DNA of 64,000 nt, taken from Comamonas piscis (GTDB lineage: Bacteria; Pseudomonadota; Gammaproteobacteria; Burkholderiales; Burkholderiaceae_C). The notes beneath the pieces were generated by a model that did no database searches, had not been told where the DNA came from, and saw only the letters and a list, made by a program, of their open reading frames with translations. Both the position numbers and the translations under genes were made by a program. Below, in pieces: positions 8,452-16,106 of this stretch (positions are counted from its first letter, which is position 1; every line of letters starts with the position of its first letter). Where the stretch lies: positions 3,906,001-3,970,000 of the forward strand of contig NZ_CP058554.1 of NCBI RefSeq assembly GCF_014109725.1. The letters are read 5' to 3'.

Positions 8452-9279
8452 TCAGGAATCGACCCAGTTCACCTTGCCGCTGAAAGCCGTCACCAGCACG
8501 ATGATGCCGAACACAATCCGGTACCAGGCAAACGGCACAAAGCTGTTGGAGGCGATATAGCGCAGCAGCCAGCGCACGCAGAGCCAGGCACTGATAAAGG
8601 AGAAGAACAGGCCGGTCGCAAACATGGGGATGTCGGCCATCGACAGCAGCGCCCGCTCTTTGTAGAGGCTGTAGACGCCGGCGCCAATCAGGGTGGGAAT
8701 CGCGAGGAAGAACGAGAAATCGGTCGCGGCCTGGCGCGACAGGCCCATCAGCATGCCTCCGATAATGGTGGAGCCGCTGCGGCTGGTGCCGGGAATCATC
8801 GCCAGGCACTGCACCAAGCCGACCTTCAAGGCATCCAGCGGCGTCATCTCATCAACCGTCTGCACCCGCACATGGGCGGATTGGCGCTTTTCCGCCCAGA
8901 GAATCACAAAGCCGCCCAGGATAAAGGTGGTGGCCACAACGATGGGCGTGAACAAATGCGCCTTGATGTACTTGCCAAACAGCAGGCCCAGCACGACGGC
9001 CGGCAAAAAACCGATAAAGACATTCAGCGCAAAGCGCTGCGCCTGGCGGCTCGATGGCAGCGCCACCACGGTGCTGCGGATCTTTTGCCAGTACACCAGG
9101 ATCACCGCAAAGATGGCGCCGGTCTGGATCGCGATATCGAACACCTTGGCCTTGGCATCGTCAAAGCCTAGCAGGCTACCGGCCAAAATCAAATGGCCTG
9201 TCGAGGAGATCGGCAAGAACTCCGTCAGCCCCTCCACCACGCCCATGATGGCGGCTTTGATCAACAACAAGGTGTCCAC
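8452..9279 (-). CDS. uppP: undecaprenyl-diphosphatase UppP (BacA)
   Basis: Integral membrane phosphatase that recycles undecaprenyl pyrophosphate for peptidoglycan and other surface polymers, and can confer bacitracin resistance. The GTG start at 9279 gives 275 residues, the usual length, and begins VDTLLLIKAAIMGVVEGLTEFLPISSTGH (key parts: EGLTEFLPISSTGH), the first catalytic motif. The second motif, PGTSRSGSTI, holds the active Arg and Ser. At least seven hydrophobic segments follow. A longer frame to 9357 adds residues with no family match. It is a monocistronic minus-strand gene with its own terminator. Confidence 0.95.
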   Translation of the reverse strand: MDTLLLIKAAIMGVVEGLTEFLPISSTGHLILAGSLLGFDDAKAKVFDIAIQTGAIFAVILVYWQKIRSTVVALPSSRQAQRFALNVFIGFLPAVVLGLLFGKYIKAHLFTPIVVATTFILGGFVILWAEKRQSAHVRVQTVDEMTPLDALKVGLVQCLAMIPGTSRSGSTIIGGMLMGLSRQAATDFSFFLAIPTLIGAGVYSLYKERALLSMADIPMFATGLFFSFISAWLCVRWLLRYIASNSFVPFAWYRIVFGIIVLVTAFSGKVNWVDS

Positions 9280-9409
9280 AACAGTCTTTCGAAAAAAAGT
9301 TTGCCCGATTATCCAGCGACCCAACACGCGCCACAGGGCTGGCCCACCGGCACGCACGAAAATTTACACAATGCAGCGCTCAGCGCCGCGTCCTGCGCTG
9401 CCCTACCCA

Positions 9410-10045
9410 CTACGCAGCCGGCAAGGCCACCACCTGCACCCCATCGCCCGCCTCCAGCAGTGGCTCGTAATGCGCCAGCACCAGGTAGCGCCCTTGCGCG
9501 GCAAACAGCGGTGCTGCTATCCGCAAGGCCTCCCGCAAGGCAGTCAGCGCCGGTTTGTCAAGCCCCGAGGTCGGTTCATCGAGCAGCACCAGCCGGGCGC
9601 CACTGGCCAGGCCCAGCGCGATGACCAGCTTGCGCAGGCTGCCGGTGGACAGCGCCAGCAAAGGCTTGGCCGTGTGGGGCAGCAGATCAAAGCTGTATTG
9701 CGACTGCGCAAACAGCGCCTCATCCCAACCCGGGCAGGCGCTGCGCATCTGGGCGATCCAATCAGCGACCAATGTGGTATCGGGCGGCATGGTCACCGGC
9801 AGGCGCGGCTCATGCCAAAACACAGCACCGGTGCGCTGCAGCGCCTGCGGTGTCTGCCCATCAATGCGCAGGCTGCCACTGCTGCCCTGCAGCAGGCCGG
9901 CCAGCAATTGCAGGGCCGTTGTCTTGCCAACGCTCCAGCCATCCACCAGCTGCACCAGGCCGGGCGCGGCCTGCCATTGCCAACCGGCCAGCAACGGGGC
10001 CGCGGGCGGGTATGAAAATTCCAGCGCATTCCAATCCAAGCTCAT
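9410..10045 (-). CDS. ABC transporter ATP-binding protein with atypical Walker A
   Basis: ATPase subunit of 211 residues. The signature motif is LSTGSLRK, as in CcmA-like and YhaQ-like exporters; Walker B is ARLVLLDEPTSGLD and the switch His is in LAHYEP. The Walker A region reads DGWSVGKTT (residues 35-43): the Gly-Lys-Thr-Thr end is intact, but the first Gly of GxxxxGKT is Asp and the Asn/Gly positions are Trp/Ser. No permease gene is adjacent, so the substrate is unknown. The ribosome site before 10045 is weak, while a GGAG lies ahead of an out-of-frame ATG at 10064. Confidence 0.8.
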   Translation of the reverse strand: MSLDWNALEFSYPPAAPLLAGWQWQAAPGLVQLVDGWSVGKTTALQLLAGLLQGSSGSLRIDGQTPQALQRTGAVFWHEPRLPVTMPPDTTLVADWIAQMRSACPGWDEALFAQSQYSFDLLPHTAKPLLALSTGSLRKLVIALGLASGARLVLLDEPTSGLDKPALTALREALRIAAPLFAAQGRYLVLAHYEPLLEAGDGVQVVALPAA

Positions 10046-10105
10046 AGGGGTATCCGGCTCGCATGATTAACTCCTAAAAACATAGCATAAAATCGCGCAA
10101 TATCG

Positions 10106-10486
10106 ATGAAAACCCCGCACATGCTCGACTATTTGGACTTTGACACCAGCGACGACGGCGAAGGCTGCACCAGCCTGGATGCCATGGCCTATGCCAAGGC
10201 CGCCCACTGGCCGGCGCTGTTGACCGAAGTCACGCAGCTGCTGGCCTGGTGCAGCAACGCGTTTGGCACCCCCGGCCCCTTGGAAGACGGCCATGCCTGG
10301 GATCTGGACCTGCAGCTGCAAAGCGATGCAGGCGATGCGCTGGATGTGCAGTGGGATGCGCGCGGGCGCCTGCTGCTGGCACCCGATGCCGCGCAGCACA
10401 GCGCGCTGCAACTGAGCCTGACCCTCAGCGGCCCCGACCCTTTTGCGCAGCAGGTGCTGCAGCAGTTTGTGGGCGAATCCCCTTAG
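10106..10486 (+). CDS. conserved-looking small protein, function unknown
   Basis: I do not recognise this 126-residue, strongly acidic protein. It starts MKTPHMLDYLDFDTSDDGEG and has no signal peptide, membrane segment or known motif. The middle (DGHAWDLDLQLQ, DALDVQWDARGRLLL) reads like alternating beta strands, and the C-terminus LSLTLSGPDPFAQQVLQQF like a strand then a helix. Codon use matches the neighbours and the frame is open from an AT-rich upstream region (TAGCATAAAAT) shared with the divergent ABC ATPase gene. A second ATG at 10121 is possible. Probably cytosolic. Confidence 0.6.
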   Translation: MKTPHMLDYLDFDTSDDGEGCTSLDAMAYAKAAHWPALLTEVTQLLAWCSNAFGTPGPLEDGHAWDLDLQLQSDAGDALDVQWDARGRLLLAPDAAQHSALQLSLTLSGPDPFAQQVLQQFVGESP

Positions 10487-10519
10487 GCCGCTACCGCCCA
10501 GGCTGGATCATGGGTTGCC

Positions 10520-11350
10520 TCACTCCCCACTAAGCGCAATCACCACCGCCGAGGGCTCCACCGTCACCTGCACCGCAGCGCGCACCCGCAGCGATGAGGT
10601 CTCGCGGCTAAAGCCCACCAACTGCATGCCCGACGACAGGCGCACGGCCAGCTCCTGCACCGCGCCGCCCCGTGTAGCGCGCGTGATGACGCCCTGCCAA
10701 CCATTGCTGCCAGCGGCCACATCTGCGGCAGCCGATGCCGCCTGCACCGTCACGGCCGTGGCCTTGCACATAGCCAGCACCGGCAAGCCCCGGCGCAGGC
10801 CCAGCAGTTGCACGCTCTCGTCGGTGATATGGGAATGCAGCACAAATTGCGCACCGGCATCGGCGCCCTGCAGCTGCACTTGTACCAGCGGGCCTCTGCG
10901 ACTGAGCTGGGCGACTACGCAAGGCCATTGGTTGCGCATGCTGGTCATGACCTGCAAACGGGCCAAGGTGGTGGCGACCGAGATGCCCGCCGCGCCAGCG
11001 GCACGCGCCTGGCTGTCCGCCGCCGCTGGCAGCTGGCGTGCGTGTTCCAGCTGTACATGCAATTGCTCGCGGGCATGGCCCATGGCATCGGCGGCCTCCA
11101 GCAGCAGCAGTGCATCGGCGGTGAGCTGCGCGCCGCCGCCGCCCTTGCCGCCCACACTGCGTTGCACCAGCTCTACGCCTGCCAGGTTGGACAAGGTATC
11201 CAAGGCCTGCCAGGCCGCCTTGTAGCTGACGCCCACGCGGCGCGCGGCCTCGGATATGGAGCCGCAATTCTGGATATGGCGCAGCACGTCGATGCGGCGG
11301 TCAGAGCGCTTCTCGGCGAGCGCGGCGGCGAGCGATGCTTGGGGAATCAT
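10520..11350 (-). CDS. modE: molybdate-responsive transcriptional regulator ModE
   Basis: LysR-like winged-helix N-terminal domain (about residues 18-80: ISEAARRVGVSYKAAWQALDTL, given in parts ISEAARRVGVS and YKAAWQALD), then the glycine-rich GGKGGGGAQLT turn, a dimer helix, and two C-terminal TOBE/Mop molybdate-binding domains (about 130-275, each with SxRN or SSGMQ-type turns). Length of 276 is close to the 262 of E. coli ModE. It is divergent from modABC. When molybdate is bound, ModE represses mod transport genes; a candidate operator lies just ahead of modA. Confidence 0.93.
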   Translation of the reverse strand: MIPQASLAAALAEKRSDRRIDVLRHIQNCGSISEAARRVGVSYKAAWQALDTLSNLAGVELVQRSVGGKGGGGAQLTADALLLLEAADAMGHAREQLHVQLEHARQLPAAADSQARAAGAAGISVATTLARLQVMTSMRNQWPCVVAQLSRRGPLVQVQLQGADAGAQFVLHSHITDESVQLLGLRRGLPVLAMCKATAVTVQAASAAADVAAGSNGWQGVITRATRGGAVQELAVRLSSGMQLVGFSRETSSLRVRAAVQVTVEPSAVVIALSGE

Positions 11351-11490
11351 GGCGCGGATCTTCGCATGCTTTGCGCCCGCATGATCAGGACCACGGTGCT
11401 GATTCGCCTGCTCCGCATTAGGGAGACCGCATGCACCCAGCGCTCTTTGACCCCCATGGCTTGGTCACCCTCCGCAATCTCGTTACACTC

Positions 11491-11515
11491 GCGTTATTCA
11501 TTAACAGAATAGCGA
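11491..11515. promoter_or_regulatory. candidate ModE operator ahead of modA
   Basis: CGTTATT (11492-11498) and AATAGCG (11508-11514) form an imperfect inverted repeat with one mismatch and a 9-bp AT-rich spacer, resembling the CGTTATATA-type half-sites of E. coli ModE boxes. It ends 14 nt before the modA start, where bound repressor would block transcription. Confidence 0.6.
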
Positions 11516-11528
11516 TCAGCCTACTGCC

Positions 11529-12284
11529 ATGACCCATTTCCGCCTTGCCCCCCTCGCCCTGTCCCTGTTTGCCGCCCTGGCTGCCAGCGCCCATGCCGAC
11601 GAAGTCTCGGTGGCCGTGGCGGCCAACTTCACCGCGCCCATGCAAAAGATCGCTGTCGAGTTTGAAAAGGACAGCGGCCACAAGGCGGTGCTGTCGTTTG
11701 GCGCTACCGGCAAGTTCTATGCACAGATCAACAACGGCGCGCCCTTTGGCATTTTGCTGGCTGCCGATGACACGACGCCCGCCAAGCTGGCACAGGAAGG
11801 CAAGGCCGTGGCAGACAGCCGCTTTACCTACGCCATTGGCCAGTTGGTGCTGTGGAGCAAGCAAGCGGGCTATGTGGACGACAAGGGCGCCGTGCTGAAG
11901 ACCGGTGACTACCGCCATATCGCCATTGCCAACCCCAAGCTGGCGCCCTACGGCCTGGCTGCGATGGAAACCCTGAAGAACCTGGGCCTGACCGACCAGG
12001 TAACCCCGAAAGTGGTGCAAGGCGAGAACATTGGCCAGACCTACCAGTTCGCCGCCAGCGGCAATGCCCAGCTGGGTTTTGTGGCCCTGTCGCAGGTAAT
12101 GGAAGACGGCAAGCTGCGTGAAGGCTCGGCCTGGATTGTGCCGTCTAGCATGCATGAGCCTATCCGCCAGGACGCCATCATCCTCAACACCGCCAAGGAC
12201 AGCGCAGCGGCCAAGGCGCTGATGGACTACCTCAAAGGTGACAAGGCCCGCGCCATCATCAAGTCCTACGGCTACGCGTTCTAA
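11529..12284 (+). CDS. modA: molybdate ABC transporter periplasmic binding protein ModA
   Basis: Substrate receptor of 251 residues for molybdate/tungstate. Signal peptide about residues 1-23 (LALSLFAALAASAHA, then DEVSVAVAANF). The mature N-terminus VAVAANFTAPM, the SFGATGKFYAQI segment and GENIGQTYQF are ModA hallmarks that place oxyanion-binding Ser/Ala and Tyr residues. The C-terminus has the usual DYLKGDKARAIIKSYGY. It is followed by a 190-bp gap with a small hairpin before modB, so receptor and permease may be expressed at different levels. Regulated by ModE by position. Confidence 0.95.
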   Translation: MTHFRLAPLALSLFAALAASAHADEVSVAVAANFTAPMQKIAVEFEKDSGHKAVLSFGATGKFYAQINNGAPFGILLAADDTTPAKLAQEGKAVADSRFTYAIGQLVLWSKQAGYVDDKGAVLKTGDYRHIAIANPKLAPYGLAAMETLKNLGLTDQVTPKVVQGENIGQTYQFAASGNAQLGFVALSQVMEDGKLREGSAWIVPSSMHEPIRQDAIILNTAKDSAAAKALMDYLKGDKARAIIKSYGYAF

Positions 12285-12293
12285 ATAGCGTTG

Positions 12294-12311
12294 CCCGCCA
12301 AACACGGCGGG
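12294..12311 (+). other. short hairpin in the modA-modB spacer
   Basis: CCCGCC and GGCGGG pair across a 6-nt AAACAC loop just after the modA stop, without a U-run. This could protect the modA message 3' end, giving more receptor than permease. The rest of 12285-12474 has no credible gene. Confidence 0.45.
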
Positions 12312-12474
12312 TGTTGGCTAGCCGGGCGCATACAGCTCGGCACGCTCAGTCATCGGCCACCGACTTCAGCGCTTTGGCTCGGCCACACATTCCCCTTGCC
12401 GGGCCCGCGCTGTGCGTGCACCATGTGCGCAGCCATCGCCCTTCTCCTGACCCTTAGCGACGACCCCGCCTGCC

Positions 12475-13173
12475 GTGAGTACCTCCATTCTCAGCCCCGA
12501 CGATTGGGCCGCCATCTGGCTGACGCTGGAGCTGGCCAGCCTCACCACCATTTTGTTGCTGGTGCTGGCCACGCCGCTGGCCTGGTGGCTGGCGCATACG
12601 CCATCGCGCTGGCGCGGCCCTATCGGCGCGGTGGTGACCTTGCCCTTGGTGCTGCCACCCACAGTGATCGGTTTTTATCTGCTGGTCACCATGGGCCCCA
12701 ATGGCCCGCTGGGCCAGCTCACCAATTCCATGGGCTTGGGCTATCTGCCCTTTAGCTTTGCCGGGCTGGTGGTGGGCTCATTGGTCTACTCGCTGCCCTT
12801 TGCGGTGCAGCCGCTGCAGCGGGCCTTTGAGGGCCTGGGCCGCCGCCCGCTGGAAGTGGCGGCCACCTTGGGCGCCAGCCGTATCGACAGTTTCTTCAGC
12901 GTGGCGCTGCCGCTGGCGCGGCCCGGCTTTATCACTGCCGCCGTGCTGACCTTTGCCCACACCGTGGGCGAGTTCGGCATTGTGCTGATGCTGGGTGGCA
13001 ATATCCCTGCAAAAACGCGTGTGGTCTCGGTGCAGATCTACGACCATGTCGAAGCCATGGAGTACGCCCAGGCGCACTGGCTGGCGGGCGGCATGGTGGT
13101 GTTTGCCTTTGTGGTGCTGGTGGCCTTGCAATGGCTGCAACCCCGCGACAAGAACAACGCAAGCCCCCTATGA
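12475..13173 (+). CDS. modB: molybdate ABC transporter permease ModB
   Basis: Inner-membrane permease of 232 residues with five or six hydrophobic segments. The EAA loop that contacts ModC is visible as EVAATLGASRIDSFFSVALPLARPG (core EVAATLGAS and PLARPG). The end ARPGFITAAVLTFAHTVGEFG (core LTFAHTVGEFG) is highly typical of ModB. The GTG start at 12475 gives the usual length. Its stop overlaps the modC start as ATGA, so modB and modC are translationally coupled. Confidence 0.94.
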   Translation: MSTSILSPDDWAAIWLTLELASLTTILLLVLATPLAWWLAHTPSRWRGPIGAVVTLPLVLPPTVIGFYLLVTMGPNGPLGQLTNSMGLGYLPFSFAGLVVGSLVYSLPFAVQPLQRAFEGLGRRPLEVAATLGASRIDSFFSVALPLARPGFITAAVLTFAHTVGEFGIVLMLGGNIPAKTRVVSVQIYDHVEAMEYAQAHWLAGGMVVFAFVVLVALQWLQPRDKNNASPL

Positions 13174-14306
13174 CGCAAGCCCAAAACCTCAACAATGGCA
13201 TTCAGGTGCGGCTGCAGCTGCAGCGCGCCGCGTTCCAGCTGCAGGTCGATCTGCAACTGCCTGGCCAGGGCGTGACCGCGCTGTTTGGCCCTTCGGGCTG
13301 CGGCAAGACCAGTTGCCTGCGCTCCATCGCCGGGCTGGAGCGCGCGCAGGGCCGGGTCAGCGTCCACGGCGAGCCCTGGCAGGACGATGACAGCGGCCAC
13401 TGGCTGCCCACCCACCAGCGCGCGCTGGGCTATGTGTTCCAGGAAGCGAGCCTGTTCCCGCACCTGAGCGCGCAAGACAACATCCGCTACGGCCTGCGCC
13501 GCACACCGGCCGCACGCCAGCGCGTGCAGCTGGAGCGCCTGGTGGAGCTGCTGGGCATCGGCCCGCTGCTGGCGCGCAAGCCTGCCACCTTGTCAGGCGG
13601 CGAGCGCCAGCGGGTGGCGATTGCCCGTGCGCTGGCTACCAGCCCGCGCGTGCTGCTGATGGACGAGCCGCTGGCCGCCCTCGACGCAGAGCGAAAAGCC
13701 GAGGTGCTGCCCTACTTGGACCAGCTGAGCGAGCAGCTCAAGCTGCCGATTCTCTATGTCAGCCATTCGATCGACGAGGTGGGCCGGCTGGCCGACCAGG
13801 TGGTGCTGTTGCAGGCCGGCAAGGTGGTGGCACAAGGGCCGGTGGCCGAGCTGCTGACCCAGTTGGATGCACCCCTCGCCAAGAACTTGCCCGATGCCCA
13901 GCAGGCCAGCCTGCTCGAAGGCCAGGTCTGCGGCCACGACACGCAAGACCATCTCTGGTCGCTGCAAATAGGCAGCATGCCCCAGCTGCAGTTGCACTGG
14001 ACGCAGGCGGATGCCCACTACGCGCAAGGCGAGCGCGTGCGTCTGCGCGTGCTGGCGCGCGATGTCAGCCTGTCGCTGATGCCACAGCCGGGCAGCTCCA
14101 TTCTCAACAGCTTGCCGGCGGTGGTCACCGCCATCCAGGCGAACAGCCCGGGCCAGGTGCTGGTACAGCTGCGCCTGGCGCCTGGCGCTGCCGATGACAC
14201 GCCCCATCTGCTGGCGCTGGTGTCGGCCCGATCAGCGCGCCTGTTGCAGCTGGCACCTGGTCTGCTGGTGCATGCCCAGCTCAAGGGCGTCGCCGTATTG
14301 CGCTGA
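13170..14306 (+). CDS. modC: molybdate ABC transporter ATP-binding protein ModC
   Basis: ATPase of 378 residues. Walker A GPSGCGKTS, Q-loop in YVFQEASLFPHL, signature LSGGERQRV, Walker B LLMDEPLAALD and switch region YVSHSIDEV are all intact. The C-terminal TOBE/Mop domain (about residues 305-378) binds molybdate and can inhibit transport. The start is the ATG at 13170 overlapping the modB stop; an upstream frame from 13131 would run inside modB. It completes a ModE-controlled modABC set. Confidence 0.95.
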   Translation: MTQAQNLNNGIQVRLQLQRAAFQLQVDLQLPGQGVTALFGPSGCGKTSCLRSIAGLERAQGRVSVHGEPWQDDDSGHWLPTHQRALGYVFQEASLFPHLSAQDNIRYGLRRTPAARQRVQLERLVELLGIGPLLARKPATLSGGERQRVAIARALATSPRVLLMDEPLAALDAERKAEVLPYLDQLSEQLKLPILYVSHSIDEVGRLADQVVLLQAGKVVAQGPVAELLTQLDAPLAKNLPDAQQASLLEGQVCGHDTQDHLWSLQIGSMPQLQLHWTQADAHYAQGERVRLRVLARDVSLSLMPQPGSSILNSLPAVVTAIQANSPGQVLVQLRLAPGAADDTPHLLALVSARSARLLQLAPGLLVHAQLKGVAVLR

Positions 14307-14325
14307 ACCCTGCGGCCCCCAAAAA

Positions 14326-14353
14326 CAAAAAAGCCCGGACGCATCCGGGCTTT
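14326..14353. terminator. bidirectional terminator between modC and the OmpA-family gene
   Basis: AGCCCGGA (14332-14339) and TCCGGGCT (14344-14351) form an 8-bp stem with a 4-nt loop, A-rich on the left and TTTG on the right; it lies between two converging genes. Confidence 0.85.
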
Positions 14354-14373
14354 GTCGTCAGTGGCTGAGCCGA

Positions 14374-15009
14374 TTAAGGGGCCAGCACCACTTCCACGCG
14401 ACGGGCTTGGGCAAGGTTGCCAGCGTTCTCCACCGCTTCGGGCTTCTTCAGCTCCAGCTTGTCTTCGGTCAGGCCCAGGGCCAGCAGCGCATCGCGCACG
14501 GCAAAGGCGCGTTGCTTGGCCAGCTCGGCATTCTTCTCGGCATCGCCGGTGGCATCGGTGTAGCCCGAGATCACTGCGCGTTGGCCCGCCTTCACGCCAG
14601 CTACCACGTCCACCAGCGCCTCATTGGCGCCCGCAGCCAGCTCGGCCTTGGCGGTGGCGAAGTAGAACTTGACCACGCCGTTTTCGATCATCACAGCGGC
14701 GGCATCGTCTGCGATCACTGCAGCGCCATTGGCAGCAGCGGCACCGGTAGCGCCAGCGGCATTGGCCGCATCAGCAGCAGCGGCTGCACGGGCAGCGGCC
14801 ACAGCGGGATCGGTACCACCCAGCACGGCACCACCCTTGGCACCCGTCTGCATGGTGGCAGCGGTCACGCCGGCTTGGGCGGACTTGGCACCGTGCAGGC
14901 CCTTATAGGCACCGAACCACACAACCCCCAACACCACCAAGGTGATCAGGGCAAAAACAAGGCCCAAGGCAAAGCGCTCATCACCGTCATTATTTTGCGA
15001 AGAACTCAC
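14374..15009 (-). CDS. OmpA-family protein with N-terminal membrane anchor
   Basis: 211 residues. One hydrophobic segment at about 13-33 (FALGLVFALITLVVLGVVWF) lacks a clear signal-peptidase site, so it probably anchors the protein in the inner membrane. An Ala-rich linker (about 40-100) leads to a C-terminal OmpA-like domain: VKFYFATAKAEL, VISGYTDATGDAEKNAELAKQRA (core GYTDATGD, NAELAKQRA) and ARRVEVVL, which normally binds peptidoglycan. The GTG start at 15009 has a good GGAG. It resembles anchored OmpA/MotB-like cell-wall proteins rather than a beta-barrel porin. Confidence 0.85.
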   Translation of the reverse strand: MSSSQNNDGDERFALGLVFALITLVVLGVVWFGAYKGLHGAKSAQAGVTAATMQTGAKGGAVLGGTDPAVAAARAAAAADAANAAGATGAAAANGAAVIADDAAAVMIENGVVKFYFATAKAELAAGANEALVDVVAGVKAGQRAVISGYTDATGDAEKNAELAKQRAFAVRDALLALGLTEDKLELKKPEAVENAGNLAQARRVEVVLAP

Positions 15010-15456
15010 GGTCAGACTCCAGGCACCTGTAGTGCATTAAAAGAGAAAAAGAAAATGTTCCTGGTGGTGGGCAGTGGCACAGCCCTGCCTACCCTCCATC
15101 GGCAGATACGCGCGAGATTGTACCTTGCAGCGCAGCCGCCCCGCGCCCAAGGCGCCGCCAGCCGCTGGGCAAACCCTCGGCCGGTCATGCGGGTCTCACC
15201 GGTGGTCACCGGCATCGAGTTGCTTGAAAATAGATAGCAGCTGATGACCGTACCATGCCGCCTTCCTAGTAATTACCCTTGAGTTTGCCGCTTTCGGCGA
15301 AAAAAGTTTTCATCCTTGCTCCTGTATGCAACAGAGGCCAGACAATTTGTATTGGGAACGGCGTACTTATTCGTAAAATCAGTGCTTTTCGAAAATGTGC
15401 ATTTGCTTACCAGCAATGAGCACGTATTACAGGACTAGCCAACCATTGGAGACACC
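15010..15456. other. intergenic region between OmpA-family gene and dctQ
   Basis: This 447-bp divergent spacer has no credible gene. It holds the upstream regions of both genes. The right half is AT-richer than its surroundings and contains a 10-bp palindrome TTTTCGAAAA near 15387-15396, a possible regulator site for the TRAP genes. The dctQ start has a clear TTGGAGA ribosome site. Confidence 0.5.
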
Positions 15457-16086
15457 ATGCAGGCTTTACTCGCTCTATCCAGGGCTATAGACAGGCTCAA
15501 CGCCTTTGTCGGCAAATACTCAATCTGGCTCATCTTTGCCGCCACCTTTATCAGCGCGGCCAACGCTATCGTTCGCAAGGCCTTTGACGCCAGCTCCAAC
15601 GCCTTTCTTGAAGTGCAGTGGTACCTGTTCGCCTGGTCCTTCTTGCTGGCCGCGGGCTACACCCTGCTGCACCGGGAGCATGTGCGCATTGACGTGATCA
15701 ACTCGCGCCTGTCCAAGACCAAGCAGGTCTGGATCGACATCATCGGTTTCTCGCTGTTCCTGACACCGCTGTGCGTCACCATTCTGTGGCTGAGCATGCC
15801 GGTGGTCATCCAGATGTACCAGTCCGGCGAAGTCTCGGGCAACCCCGGCGGCCTGATCCGCTGGCCGGTATGGGCAGCCATTCCCGTGGGCATCACCTTG
15901 CTGTTGCTCCAGGGCCTGTCCGAGCTGGTCAAGCGCATCGCCTTTTTGACCGGCGATGGCCCCGACCCGATGGGCAAGCTCAGCGACAAGAGCGCCGAGG
16001 AAGAGCTGGCTGAAGCACTGCGTGCAGAAGCTGAAATCAAGCAGGCGCAGGCCGCCGCAGCCCTGGCTGCAGCGCGCCAGGTCTAA
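15457..16086 (+). CDS. dctQ: TRAP transporter small permease (DctQ family)
   Basis: Small membrane subunit of 209 residues for a tripartite ATP-independent periplasmic transporter. Four hydrophobic segments are visible, with the family-typical FLEVQWYLFAWSFLLAAGY and HREHVRIDVI (short periplasmic/cytosolic turn) between them. A C-terminal charged, Ala-rich tail of about 35 residues (SAEEELAEALRAEAEIKQAQ) extends past the usual end. GGAGAC lies 6 nt before the start. dctM follows after 20 nt, so the two permease genes are one operon; the receptor gene is downstream on the opposite strand. Confidence 0.92.
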   Translation: MQALLALSRAIDRLNAFVGKYSIWLIFAATFISAANAIVRKAFDASSNAFLEVQWYLFAWSFLLAAGYTLLHREHVRIDVINSRLSKTKQVWIDIIGFSLFLTPLCVTILWLSMPVVIQMYQSGEVSGNPGGLIRWPVWAAIPVGITLLLLQGLSELVKRIAFLTGDGPDPMGKLSDKSAEEELAEALRAEAEIKQAQAAAALAAARQV

Positions 16087-16106
16087 GGCCAGCCAGAGGA
16101 CCTCAA

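Noticed and set aside
12291..12755. 154-codon plus-strand frame after modA
   Set aside because: Overlaps modB in another frame; the modB frame has the full permease motifs.
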